Shown here: piece after piece, positions 1-7,726 of the stretch
Position numbering within the stretch: position 1 is the first letter of the stretch
How the letters are laid out: every line of letters begins with the position of its first letter
Source: an uncultured Bacteroidales bacterium
Lineage (GTDB): Bacteria > Bacteroidota > Bacteroidia > Bacteroidales > UBA932
Length of the DNA stretch: 35,872 nucleotides
Assembly (NCBI GenBank): GCA_905235535.1
Contig: CAJOLS010000007.1
Location: forward strand, 1-35,872
Reading direction: 5' to 3'
The notes under the pieces: model-generated
What the model saw: the letters and a program-made list of their open reading frames with translations, nothing else
Databases searched by the model: none
Told to the model about the DNA's origin: nothing
Translations under genes and position numbers: made by a program

Positions 1-200
1 GAATTCTCTACGATATTCTTTATCTGGATATAGGTGCTGTTGTTTGCCATATCACTATGTTTTGCCACAAATTTATGACAAATTTGTGGCAAAACCAAGT
101 TTACAGCTACGGGAACATTGAAGAACTCCTTTATTTCAACGAGTTCAATCTTGGTGGACTCGTCAAGAATCTGTCTGAATGTATAGTCGGGTGTTTTCAT
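1..200 (-). CDS. Unknown protein, 5' part only (runs off left edge)
   Basis: Reading the minus strand from an ATG at 200-198 gives 66 codons without a stop to the window edge, beginning MKTPDYTFRQILDESTKIEL. It starts 8 nt after the yccF stop on the same strand, so it is probably the third gene of an operon with yccF and the deoxyribosyltransferase-like gene. I do not recognise the family. There is no signal peptide or membrane segment in the visible part. A perfect 15-bp inverted repeat (60-94) lies inside the reading frame. The protein is incomplete, so length and function cannot be judged. Confidence 0.5.
   Translation of the reverse strand, partial: MKTPDYTFRQILDESTKIELVEIKEFFNVPVAVNLVLPQICHKFVAKHSDMANNSTYIQIKNIVEN
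60..94. repeat. Perfect 15-bp inverted repeat with 5-nt loop
   Basis: TTTTGCCACAAATTT at 60-74 is the exact reverse complement of 80-94, separated by ATGAC. It lies inside the partial minus-strand gene and has no T-run that would make it a terminator for that gene. It could be a protein-binding palindrome or an inserted palindromic repeat. Confidence 0.7.
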
Positions 201-208
201 TTCTATGT

Positions 209-577
209 CTATCTTATTTCTTTGCCGAATGGGAATACGGAACTGAGGGCCATCTTGAAATGCTGCAGGCCCCAGGGAATTCCCACGATGGTGATACAGA
301 AGACAAGCCCGCACGCGAGGTGGATGAGGGCGATTTCCCACCAGCCAAGCAGGATCCAGATGAGATTCATCACCACCGACAGGCAGCCCGGCTCATTGGG
401 GCCGTTCACCAGTTCGTGGCCAAATGGCCAGAGGGCATAAGTGCCCAGTTTGAAAAGTTGTATGCCGAAGGGAATGCCGATGATGGTGATGCATATCAGC
501 AGGCCGACAATGTAGTATATCAGGGCGATAATGATGCCGCCCAGAATGAGCCAGATGATGTTTCCGAGGAATTTCAT
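209..577 (-). CDS. yccF: YccF family inner-membrane protein
   Basis: This is a 122-residue, very hydrophobic protein made of two copies of the YccF domain: roughly residues 3-52 and 65-115, each with a long membrane segment followed by an (I/V)GIP(F/W)G motif and a (W/F)PFG motif. That internal duplication is the hallmark of the family, whose biochemical role is unknown. The start is set at 577 because the ATG overlaps the TGA of the upstream gene (ATGA). A longer frame from 658 would lie within that gene. It is the middle gene of a tight minus-strand cluster. Family assignment is firm; function is not known. Confidence 0.85.
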   Translation of the reverse strand: MKFLGNIIWLILGGIIIALIYYIVGLLICITIIGIPFGIQLFKLGTYALWPFGHELVNGPNEPGCLSVVMNLIWILLGWWEIALIHLACGLVFCITIVGIPWGLQHFKMALSSVFPFGKEIR

Positions 578-1311
578 AGATTCACAGATAGTTCGTCTCT
601 CACGTATGTTTCCAGACATTTCTGCTTGTAGGCAAACCATTCCTGCCGATAAGGACAACTGTCAATGACCGCCTTGAAACGGGCAAAAGGATGGCTGCGG
701 GAAAGGGCCGATATGAGTTTGTTCCGGAGAGAGGATTCGCTCTCGGGCAGTTCGTCAACAAAGCCCTCCATGTACCTGAAAGACTCGAAAGATTCCGGCG
801 GGTTCAGCGTAATGCGCCGCTCCCACGAATCCACATGCTCCAGATTCTCGGTGTCCACTTCCGATTCTTCATAGTACGGCCAGGAGCCAGGATTCAGGAC
901 AAAGACGGTTTCATTGGTGTCCGGGTTCAAGTAGCAGATGTGACCACAGTCCAGCATTTCAGCTATCTCACGGACCGTTTCCTCCGGGATGACGGGCACG
1001 CTTGCCTCCAGATAGCGGACTTCTTTTCCGTTCTTCTTGGCATACTCAATTTCCGAGCGAGTGCTTTCACCGATATAGCCGCCAACGTTGAGCACGTAGA
1101 TGGCATCAGCCATGTCAATCTTGCGCTTATGCATGTCGTCCAGCATCTCCTTGGTGCCTTCCGTCCAAACCTCGTCGTCTCCGGAATGTCCAAAGAGACC
1201 GACGCTGATAACGATGTTGCCTTCGAGGGTGAGCCGCTTCTGCGCCTCAAGGAATTGTTCTTTAAAGCGTGTGCTGCCGCAGAGGGTTATTACAGGGTAT
1301 TTTCCTATCAT
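574..1311 (-). CDS. Nucleoside 2-deoxyribosyltransferase-like protein with UPF0158-like C-terminal domain
   Basis: A 245-residue protein. Residues 5-102 have a Rossmann-like nucleoside 2-deoxyribosyltransferase fold signature: ITLCGSTRF near 8-16, GDDEVW near 44-49, MADAIYVLNVGGYIGESTRSE near 67-87, and the strand EVRYLE near 97-102. Families of this type act on nucleosides or bind nucleotides, but many are uncharacterised. Residues about 120-240 resemble UPF0158 proteins (GxSWPYYEE..., MEGFVDEL, HPFARFKAVID, EWFAYK). The two domains are therefore fused. It is the first gene of a cluster with yccF. A -7 box, TACCTTTA at 1316-1323, ends only 4 nt before the ATG, which implies a leaderless mRNA. 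Substrate is unknown. Confidence 0.65.
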   Translation of the reverse strand: MIGKYPVITLCGSTRFKEQFLEAQKRLTLEGNIVISVGLFGHSGDDEVWTEGTKEMLDDMHKRKIDMADAIYVLNVGGYIGESTRSEIEYAKKNGKEVRYLEASVPVIPEETVREIAEMLDCGHICYLNPDTNETVFVLNPGSWPYYEESEVDTENLEHVDSWERRITLNPPESFESFRYMEGFVDELPESESSLRNKLISALSRSHPFARFKAVIDSCPYRQEWFAYKQKCLETYVRDELSVNL

Positions 1312-1315
1312 AATG

Positions 1316-1347
1316 TAAAGGTACGATTTTTTACGGAGACTTCACAA
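1316..1347 (-). promoter_or_regulatory. Bacteroidetes-type promoter of the deoxyribosyltransferase-like gene
   Basis: On the minus strand, TACCTTTA (1323-1316) resembles the TAnnTTTG -7 box. ATTG about 21 nt upstream is a weak -33 box. Transcription would begin at or next to the ATG at 1311. Confidence 0.45.
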
Positions 1348-1364
1348 TTTAATTACATAACGAT

Positions 1365-1973
1365 ATGATTATGATTTACGGATATATTCGCGTCAGCAGT
1401 GACAAACAGACTGTTGAAAATCAAAGGTTTGAAATCAATAATTTTTGCAGCAGAGAATCCATGACCATCGACGGGTGGATTGAGGAAACCATCAGCGGCA
1501 CCAAGAACTATAACAAGCGCCAGCTGGGGAAACTCCTCAATCGTGTACAAAAAGATGATCTTATCATTTGCGCAGAACTTTCCCGTTTGGGTAGAAATCT
1601 GTTCATGATTATGGAAATCCTGAATATCTGCATGACAAAGGAATGCCGGGTCTGGACCATCAAGGACAACTACCGACTTGGTGAAGATATCCAGAGCAAG
1701 GTTCTGGCCTTTGCTTTCGGGCTTTCTGCCGAGATCGAGCGCAACCTGATCAGTCAGCGGACGAAGGAGGCGCTTGCTAGAAAAAAGGCAGAGGGAATGG
1801 TCTTGGGGCGCCCAAAGGGTAGCAAGAACAAAAAGAAAAAACTGGATGGGAAAATGGACATAATTGACAGGCTATCAGATAAAGGTTTGCCTAAAACTTT
1901 GATAGCAAAAAAGTTAGGTGTCAGTAGAAACACGTTATACCTTTACCTTTCCCAGCAGTGCCGATGTGAATAA
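1365..1973 (+). CDS. Serine recombinase / DNA invertase (Mpi-like)
   Basis: A 202-residue small serine recombinase. The N-terminal catalytic domain begins YGYIRVSSDKQ with the nucleophilic Ser at about residue 11. It continues with LSRLGRNL, then GLSAEIERNLISQRTKEAL along the long E-helix and the arm motif GRPKG near 150. A C-terminal helix-turn-helix follows (LIAKKLGVSRNTLYLYL). Length and motifs fit Bacteroides Mpi-type invertases, which flip DNA between short inverted repeats. An ATG at 1371 (MIYGYIRVS) is an alternative start. Its stop at 1973 lies a few bases before the inverted RM specificity cassette, so the obvious substrate is the 29-bp inverted repeat at 2092-2120/2793-2821. Like Mpi it may also act on distant sites. 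Confidence 0.9.
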   Translation: MIMIYGYIRVSSDKQTVENQRFEINNFCSRESMTIDGWIEETISGTKNYNKRQLGKLLNRVQKDDLIICAELSRLGRNLFMIMEILNICMTKECRVWTIKDNYRLGEDIQSKVLAFAFGLSAEIERNLISQRTKEALARKKAEGMVLGRPKGSKNKKKKLDGKMDIIDRLSDKGLPKTLIAKKLGVSRNTLYLYLSQQCRCE

Positions 1974-1977
1974 TTAA

Positions 1978-2443
1978 CGCAGGTTTGATAATGACAAATG
2001 GTTTCAGTTTGGGCGCAATCAGGGAATGGGATATGCGAATGTGCCGAAACTTGTTGCACCGGAAATCTCTCTTGGGGGTAATTATTCAATCGATTCTGAC
2101 GGTCGTTATTATAGTACAACCACTGTTTACGGGTATGTGAAAAGAAAAGGCTTTGTTGGAAGCTACTATACTTGGATGGCTATACTGAACTTGGTGGTTC
2201 CTGGTTCAAACAGGAACAGTTTTGGCAAACGGATACTACAGGTTTAAGCCGGCCTACCTAAAGCCGTTTCCTGTACCTGATATTCCTCATGAATATGACA
2301 TTCAATTAACAGAATACGCCAAAAACTTGGTTGGAAATAGTAATGCCCTTGAATGCGAAAATATCATAAGTAATATAAACAAGCTTGTGTACGAGCTATA
2401 TAACCTAAGTGAAAGCGAAGTCAGAATCGTAGAGAACTGCTGA
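1978..2443 (+). pseudogene. Silent, inverted second copy of the type IIG RM target-recognition C-terminus (frameshifted)
   Basis: Read in frame from 1978 this strand gives RRFDNDKWFQFGRNQ, then PKLVAPEISLGGNYSIDSDG, then YYSTTTVYGYVKR. That is the canonical entry into a type IIG C-terminal specificity region and clearly homologous to the minus-strand copy at 2447-2896. There is no start codon or catalytic domain, so it is a promoterless cassette. Homology continues past 2190 but moves to another frame (ANGYYRFKPAYLKPFPVPDI, from about 2216), so a frameshift lies between 2190 and 2216. The cassette ends at 2443, 3 nt from the end of the opposing copy. Inversion at the 29-bp repeats would join its distal part in frame to the RM gene. 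Confidence 0.75.
2092..2120 (+). repeat. Left arm of perfect 29-bp inverted repeat (putative inversion site)
   Basis: This arm begins GATTCTGACGGTCG and ends TAGTACAAC, and encodes DSDGRYYST. It is the exact reverse complement of 2793-2821, while the flanking homologous coding sequence differs at many positions. That island of perfect identity is what repeated recombination at a site would leave. Confidence 0.75.
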
Positions 2444-2446
2444 TTT

Positions 2447-2950
2447 TCAATGAGAAGACGCGGAGGCAATCGCATCGTACTCTACATCGTATAAACGACA
2501 TACCAGTTCATCTATTATTCGCTGAATCTGTTCTGCCTCTATACCATTGGGCTTGCGCTCCAGCATCTCTTGAACGAGAGTTTCAATCCTTGAGACATAT
2601 TCTTTTGGTAAACAATTGAAATCAGGAAAAGGGAACGGAATCACATAGTTGGTCTTAAAGGTATAATATCCTCCACGCAATACATATCCCGTCTTTTGGA
2701 TGAAGAACCAAAACACTATAGAGTTCAAAACACCAAGTAAGAAAGGATAGCTGATGGGGATATCCGTTTTCTTAACATAACCATAGACTTTCGTTGTACT
2801 ATAATAACGACCGTCAGAATCAATTGTGAAGTTCCCTCCTAAAGATATTTCCGGGGCTACGATTTTAACTTGATCAAAAAGAGTTAGATTTATACCAAAA
2901 AATGTCTTTTTCCAACCTGCCTTTTTCGCGAGCACGTAATTCCGGCTCAC
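2447..2950 (-). CDS. C-terminal target-recognition part of the type IIG RM enzyme, out of frame with the main gene
   Basis: From about 2896 downwards this frame encodes GINLTLFDQVKIVAPEISL, then DSDGRYYSTTKVYGYVKK, then LNSIVFWFFIQKTGYVLRGG and YTFKTNYVIPFPFPDF. This is the typical C-terminal specificity segment of Eco57I/type IIG enzymes, followed by a helical tail ending at 2447. It overlaps the end of the main RM frame and is displaced by one frame. The first 18 codons (2950-2897) are only a frame-shifted reading of the RM gene, so the ATG at 2950 is probably not a real start. The intact enzyme would need one frame correction near 2896, where a run of six T lies. The 29-bp repeat sits inside it at 2793-2821. 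Confidence 0.7.
   Translation of the reverse strand: MSRNYVLAKKAGWKKTFFGINLTLFDQVKIVAPEISLGGNFTIDSDGRYYSTTKVYGYVKKTDIPISYPFLLGVLNSIVFWFFIQKTGYVLRGGYYTFKTNYVIPFPFPDFNCLPKEYVSRIETLVQEMLERKPNGIEAEQIQRIIDELVCRLYDVEYDAIASASSH
2793..2821 (-). repeat. Right arm of perfect 29-bp inverted repeat (putative inversion site)
   Basis: Exact reverse complement of 2092-2120, in the same protein position (DSDGRYYST) of the RM gene's own C-terminus. Inversion of 2092-2821 would exchange the two specificity tails while preserving reading frame across the repeat. Confidence 0.75.
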
Positions 2951-5900
2951 AAGCTTTCAGATAATCATAACCAGCTGGGAATAAGTCGCTAATCTCTTTC
3001 TCAGTGTATAGTAAAGCCTTATCGTCGACAAACTTGTATGGAAATAAAACATATCTGTCGCTGTCCAACGGCATATACCTATGAACATCCTCTCCTTTCA
3101 AAAGAGGCTTTACCAGTCCCTTTTCAATACTTACAGTACTGCCCAGATATTTGGAGTAGCCTTCAATCATTTGATTATCCAGTTCTCTGCACTCGTAGAG
3201 AAAATACACATCATCCTTGCTCGTCGCTAATCCCTGGAATATTGATTCAAAGACGTCTCCAAGTCTATAAGGATTCTTCCTCAGTTTCTCCATAATCGCA
3301 TTATCCTCCTTATTGACCAAAGTCCAGGGCGCATCAGTATTATACTCAACTTGTGCGAAATCAGACAATTGAAGGGAATTAAGGAATAAGCTGAAACCTT
3401 CTGTCGTTGTAATGCTGTTGTCCAGTTCAATATAGTGTAGCTTATCGGAAGAGCTGAACCATTGCAATCCAGTGTAGGTTGATGCATCAAAGACTTGGAA
3501 GGCCTTCAAGTTGATAATTCTTGACACGAACTTCTTTTTCGCCAAATATCCGCGTAGACCTTTCCCAAAATCGGAATTCGTCCACTTTACCGGCATTATG
3601 AAATGTACTAATCCGTCGCCCTTAATGAGTTGATGTGCCAATTCAACAAAGAGAACATAAATATCGAATGAGCCCGTTGCTGCTTGATAATGCTTGGAGT
3701 AGAACTCGACAGCCTCCGGATTAGAGTTCTGCAAACTCTGTATCCTCATATACGGCGGGTTGCCAATCACGCAGTCGAAGCCGACAAATCGGCCATCTTC
3801 ATCCAATACTTCCGGGAATTCGATGCGCCATTCAAATGCGCCGATGAAAATCTTATTATCCCGTATTTCGTCCACCTCAGCCTGTAATTTGGCTATCTTT
3901 GCCTGTAGATCCTTGGCCTGTTTGTCGCGCTGGGCCAGCTCCTTCTTGCTGATTTCGAAGAGTTGCGGTGCCAAAAGGTTGTCCAGTTCACCTTTCAGTT
4001 TATTAAGGCCAACCACCTTAGGGTCATTTAGACTAATCTGGGTTCGGAGATTACCCTTGATCTGCCGCAAGTATTCCTCCAGATCTCGTTTCTCCTCCTT
4101 GCTATGGGCGTTTTTATAGTCGCTCACTGCCTTGCGATAGGCGCTGATGGAGATCCTGTTCTTTAGGAGGATTTCTGAGATGTCTTGCCCTAAGTCGAAA
4201 CGGTGCAGAAGGGAGTTGCCCACCTTGATGTTGATGTCGATGTTCGGCAGAGTTTCCAGCTCTGTGTAGTCGCTTTCTTTTGTGTAATAGGCGTTTTTCA
4301 GCAGTTCTATCCACAGACGGAGCCGGCAGATGTTGACGGCATTGGGATTGAGGTCAACACCGAAGAGGCAGTTTTCGATGATTTTGCGTTTCTCGTTGAA
4401 GAGAGTTTCTTGGATGCGCTGGCTTTCCTGATTACCCGGGATGTAGCTGACTGGATTGCCGTCCTCGTCGGATACAAGGAGTTCATCGTTTTCTATATCA
4501 ATGCTGTAGTCCTGCTTCTTGATGCGCTTGCCGGAGCCGTCGATAAGAATGCCAAGATCGTATTTGGTACGGATAACCTCATTGAGGACGGATACCAGGA
4601 AGTGACCGGAACCCACAGCCGGGTCGCAGAATCGGAGAGAATCGACAATAGCATTGGCTTGGGCATAGTCCTCGATGTCTTTGTTTTTTAGGGTCTCGTA
4701 GTCTTTGCAAGACCAGCCCATCTCCTCATTGAAGCGGCGGACAACGGTCTGCCGGATGGCTTCACGACTCATATACATCGTAACGGCTCCTGGCGTGAAG
4801 ACAGAACCATCACGGTGGCCATTGATCTTCTCAAAGATAAGGCCCAGTACGGAGGCGTTAATGAGGGTCTTGGCTTGTTCCTGTACCTCCTCGGAACCTT
4901 CACTGGCGAAGTCATAGGCATCGAGGAATTCCAGAAGATAGCGGAGCGTCGGGAGTTTAGCGTAGCGCGGTTTCTGGCCGTCTTTGAGCACCGTACTGCT
5001 GAACAGAGGTAGTTCGCTATTATCAAGGCTACTAATCCGGATGGTTTGGCGCTCCAGGGGGCTAATCTCAAAGAGGGAGCTGTTGAGGTAAGGGACCTTG
5101 CCGTACTTAGAGTTGATGTTTTCAGGACGGTCAGCGGTACGCTTAGCAAGGACCTGGAAGAAGAGTTTATTGAGTTCGTCGTAATCCGGAATGATGGACG
5201 GACTCATAAAGGCATAAGATTTATCGCCTTTATGGTATTTTACAAGCTGGGCTTCAAGGAGTTTGAGGAAAAGAACCCGATTTATCCAACCGATGGTAAG
5301 CGCAAGAGCGACGCCGAAAAGCTGCTCTTGACGGTCTTTCCCAAAGGAAAAACGCTCTCTCACATTATCCAGCCAGTCTTCGCTGTCAAGAATGGTGATG
5401 GCGTTTTCCAGGATGGATGCCTGGTTACGATCTCCTTCTTTGCGGCGAGTAATGATGTGCTTGTTACTATCCTTCTCGACTACCTCCTCCAAGCCAATTA
5501 TGTAGAGCAGCTCGCTGTAAAACTTGGTGTTGAGGGAGTTGCTATCGTTCTGGAATCGCTTCTTTAGCAAATGCTCCGGGCTTAAAAACTTGAATAGCTC
5601 GATGAGCCGTTTGTCATTGCCGGTATCGAGAAAGGATTTATACTTCCGAATGTCAAACCAGGTATAGGTTATCTGGTCTATCACTTTCGCGATGAAGTCG
5701 GCAGCAATTTCCTTGTAGAAGAAGTCTGTCTTTTCTGATGTTAAGGCGCCATCATTGAATTCTTCGAAACGTTTGATGAGTTTTCTGTTAGAATAGAAAA
5801 GGCGCTCAAACTCCTGGGCGTCGAAGACGAAATACTCATAGACATTGGTGACTACGAGCTGTTTGAGCTGGATGTTTTTCTTGGAATGGCGTTCGCGAAG

Positions 5901-6257
5901 GTAGTAAAGAAGCAGTTCCTGCAATGCTTTTCGGTTGAGGTCTTCCCGCGTAATCATTTCAGATACGTTTCCAGGCATCTTGACTTCAAAGACGACACCG
6001 ACAGGATCTTGAATGTTGTTTCCAAGGTGGATGGCACAGTCAATCTTGCCATTCGGAGAAACCTTGTATGTCTGGCCGTAGAAAGTCAATTTGAGAAGGT
6101 CCATCAAATCGCCCTTAACCTTTTCTTCGGTGTTGATGACTGCAATCTGTTCGTAGAAGTTATGCAGCTGTGTTTTGAACGCATCAAACGCGGCACGGTC
6201 CACGGGGACCTGGCGATATGCCTTATTCAAGGACTTGGCGATATTGAGTTCTGCCAT
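2874..6257 (-). CDS. Type IIG restriction-modification enzyme (Eco57I-like), nuclease and methyltransferase parts
   Basis: An 1127-residue polypeptide that cleaves and N6-adenine-methylates DNA in one chain. The N-terminus holds a PD-(D/E)XK-like nuclease signature: KIDCAIHL with D73 and FEVKMP with E91 and K93. A helical linker follows. The methyltransferase has motif I, DPAVGSGHF from D545, and motif IV, NPPY from N833. A coiled region (KELAQRDKQAKDLQAKIAKL) lies between them. The frame stops at 2874 after DIFWYKSNSF, just where the C-terminal specificity region should begin. That region continues in another frame at 2447-2896, so the gene is interrupted by a frameshift. A -7 box (TAAATTTG, 6289-6282) precedes the ATG. 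The adjacent invertase and inverted second cassette suggest phase-variable specificity. Confidence 0.88.
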   Translation of the reverse strand: MAELNIAKSLNKAYRQVPVDRAAFDAFKTQLHNFYEQIAVINTEEKVKGDLMDLLKLTFYGQTYKVSPNGKIDCAIHLGNNIQDPVGVVFEVKMPGNVSEMITREDLNRKALQELLLYYLRERHSKKNIQLKQLVVTNVYEYFVFDAQEFERLFYSNRKLIKRFEEFNDGALTSEKTDFFYKEIAADFIAKVIDQITYTWFDIRKYKSFLDTGNDKRLIELFKFLSPEHLLKKRFQNDSNSLNTKFYSELLYIIGLEEVVEKDSNKHIITRRKEGDRNQASILENAITILDSEDWLDNVRERFSFGKDRQEQLFGVALALTIGWINRVLFLKLLEAQLVKYHKGDKSYAFMSPSIIPDYDELNKLFFQVLAKRTADRPENINSKYGKVPYLNSSLFEISPLERQTIRISSLDNSELPLFSSTVLKDGQKPRYAKLPTLRYLLEFLDAYDFASEGSEEVQEQAKTLINASVLGLIFEKINGHRDGSVFTPGAVTMYMSREAIRQTVVRRFNEEMGWSCKDYETLKNKDIEDYAQANAIVDSLRFCDPAVGSGHFLVSVLNEVIRTKYDLGILIDGSGKRIKKQDYSIDIENDELLVSDEDGNPVSYIPGNQESQRIQETLFNEKRKIIENCLFGVDLNPNAVNICRLRLWIELLKNAYYTKESDYTELETLPNIDINIKVGNSLLHRFDLGQDISEILLKNRISISAYRKAVSDYKNAHSKEEKRDLEEYLRQIKGNLRTQISLNDPKVVGLNKLKGELDNLLAPQLFEISKKELAQRDKQAKDLQAKIAKLQAEVDEIRDNKIFIGAFEWRIEFPEVLDEDGRFVGFDCVIGNPPYMRIQSLQNSNPEAVEFYSKHYQAATGSFDIYVLFVELAHQLIKGDGLVHFIMPVKWTNSDFGKGLRGYLAKKKFVSRIINLKAFQVFDASTYTGLQWFSSSDKLHYIELDNSITTTEGFSLFLNSLQLSDFAQVEYNTDAPWTLVNKEDNAIMEKLRKNPYRLGDVFESIFQGLATSKDDVYFLYECRELDNQMIEGYSKYLGSTVSIEKGLVKPLLKGEDVHRYMPLDSDRYVLFPYKFVDDKALLYTEKEISDLFPAGYDYLKACEPELRAREKGRLEKDIFWYKSNSF

Positions 6258-6281
6258 AATAATTCACGGAGGATTAATAGA

Positions 6282-6289
6282 CAAATTTA
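6282..6289 (-). promoter_or_regulatory. -7 box of the type IIG RM gene
   Basis: TAAATTTG on the minus strand matches TAnnTTTG and lies 24 nt before the ATG at 6257. I do not see a convincing -33 box. Confidence 0.4.
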
Positions 6290-6446
6290 GTGTTTTTTCA
6301 GCGAAACCATAATAAAAAATGTGCACGATGTAACTCTTTCTGATTCTGAACTATCAGGAGCAGACGATGAGATTATGATTGTTCATATTTTTAACCGTCT
6401 TATTTATTTGTTTACAGTTGATTAACAGGTTAATTTGTATTATTTG

Positions 6447-6454
6447 TATCTTTG
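6447..6454 (+). promoter_or_regulatory. -7 box of the abiE operon
   Basis: TATCTTTG matches TAnnTTTG and ends 4 nt before the ATG at 6459, so the mRNA would be leaderless or nearly so. The -33 box is not clear. Confidence 0.5.
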
Positions 6455-6458
6455 CGTC

Positions 6459-7088
6459 ATGAAGGCGAAGAATCATATAGAGAATGAGTACGCTGCAGGG
6501 TGTGCCAGGGTAAGCGGCGGATGCGTCGCTTATCATGGAGCACTTCAGTACTATGCACTCCAGACACAACAGTTCAACACCATCTACCTGCATTCGGACA
6601 AACGTTTCCGTCCGTTTGTCATTGATGGCGTAGCATACGAGTATCATCCCCTCAAGTTTACCTACAACGTCGTTATCAGCAAAGATCAGGACGGGAATCC
6701 CATTGCGGTAACATCCCTGTCGCAGACCATAGTGGACTGCATTCGTCACATTGACCTTGCAGGAGGGTTGGAAGAACTGCTCTACGCGCTTTCCTCCATT
6801 TCCTATGGCAGGCTAAGCGAAAAGGACATGCTCGTCTGCCTGGAGGCCTACGATAATGCTTCGCTTTGGAGCCGGACGGGATATCTTCTTTCCCTTTTTC
6901 AAAGCAGCATTGGTGTGGACGATAAGTTTCTGAATACCTGCCGCATCAAGGGAAGCGGCGTGAAGAATAAACTCACTGACGGAGACAAGGCTCTGGAGTT
7001 TGTCCCCAGGTGGAATTTATTCGTTCCAAAGGATATGGGTAATATGATAGCTAAAGGAACCGAATATGGAGCAGAAGTCATATACTAA
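6459..7088 (+). CDS. abiEi: AbiEi-like antitoxin of a type IV toxin-antitoxin system
   Basis: A 209-residue protein resembling AbiEi antitoxins. An N-terminal segment has a SGGCVAYHGALQYYAL motif like the family's (S)xxSALxxHGL helix. A beta-rich stretch follows, then SLSQTIVDCIRHIDLAGGLEELLYAL (AbiEi core) and a C-terminal helical domain. In characterised AbiE systems the antitoxin represses its own promoter and counters the nucleotidyltransferase toxin without a stable complex. An upstream in-frame ATG at 6435 lies before the promoter box, so the ATG at 6459 is preferred. It overlaps the next gene by 23 nt, as expected for the pair. The usual N-terminal winged helix seems short. Confidence 0.7.
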   Translation: MKAKNHIENEYAAGCARVSGGCVAYHGALQYYALQTQQFNTIYLHSDKRFRPFVIDGVAYEYHPLKFTYNVVISKDQDGNPIAVTSLSQTIVDCIRHIDLAGGLEELLYALSSISYGRLSEKDMLVCLEAYDNASLWSRTGYLLSLFQSSIGVDDKFLNTCRIKGSGVKNKLTDGDKALEFVPRWNLFVPKDMGNMIAKGTEYGAEVIY

Positions 7089-7683
7089 GAAAAAACTCCG
7101 CGTGCTGATGGAATCCACCGGATACCCAATGGCATCCATCGAGAAAACCATGCGCCTGCTGGATCTCCTGCGGGTCATTAATGAGGACGCCTTTCTTTCA
7201 GAGAACCTGACGCTGAAAGGAGAAACGGCCATCAACATCATTCACTACAGCGAAATTCCCAGGTTGAGCGTTGATCCGGACTTCGACCTTGCCAGGAATA
7301 CACCAAAGGAAGAAATGCTTGCCGTCAAGGATGAAGTATCGACAAAAATCCGTGACCTTGCTGCATCTATGGGGTACTTCTTAAGCGACCCACGCCCCAA
7401 TTATACCATCCACCAGACCGAGTTGTATTATCAAAGCGCCACTGGTAATCGGGATAAAATCAAGCTGGATATCAATTGGCTTTCCCGCTGCCATGTCTAT
7501 GAGACGGTAATCCGGGAAGCGTGCAATCCTTTTATTCCTTCCGAGAAACTCTCTGTCCGTATGCTCTCCGAATATGAGTTGTTCGGAGCAAAGTTCAAGG
7601 CTCTGCTGGAACGGAATACGCCACGTGATATCTTCGGCGCCTATACAATGCAGCAGAAAGGGTTATACAGTCAATCGGAATAA
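7066..7683 (+). CDS. abiEii: AbiEii-like nucleotidyltransferase toxin, probably C-terminally truncated
   Basis: A 205-residue nucleotidyl transferase of the AbiEii family, which in studied systems modifies tRNA or other targets to stop growth during phage infection. Visible signatures are LTLKGETAINI near 48-58 (the family's GG[TS] loop, with E in place of the second G), RLSVDPDFDL near 66-75 carrying the metal-binding D-x-D, and KLDINW near 136-141. The RDIFGAY motif near 185 normally sits well before the C-terminus. Family members are usually about 250-300 residues, so some 60-90 residues appear to be missing. The stop falls where a repeat-rich non-coding stretch begins. The altered loop and short length suggest a decaying or inactive toxin. 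Confidence 0.65.
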   Translation: MEQKSYTKKKLRVLMESTGYPMASIEKTMRLLDLLRVINEDAFLSENLTLKGETAINIIHYSEIPRLSVDPDFDLARNTPKEEMLAVKDEVSTKIRDLAASMGYFLSDPRPNYTIHQTELYYQSATGNRDKIKLDINWLSRCHVYETVIREACNPFIPSEKLSVRMLSEYELFGAKFKALLERNTPRDIFGAYTMQQKGLYSQSE

Positions 7684-7726
7684 CGTCCCAGGTCCAGGAA
7701 AGTAGTATCCCCGGTCTGCATTTTTG

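Noticed and set aside
2874..6257. BREX PglX methyltransferase
   Set aside because: The N-terminus carries a nuclease-like D...EVK signature and there are no other brx/pgl genes nearby, so a stand-alone type IIG enzyme fits better.
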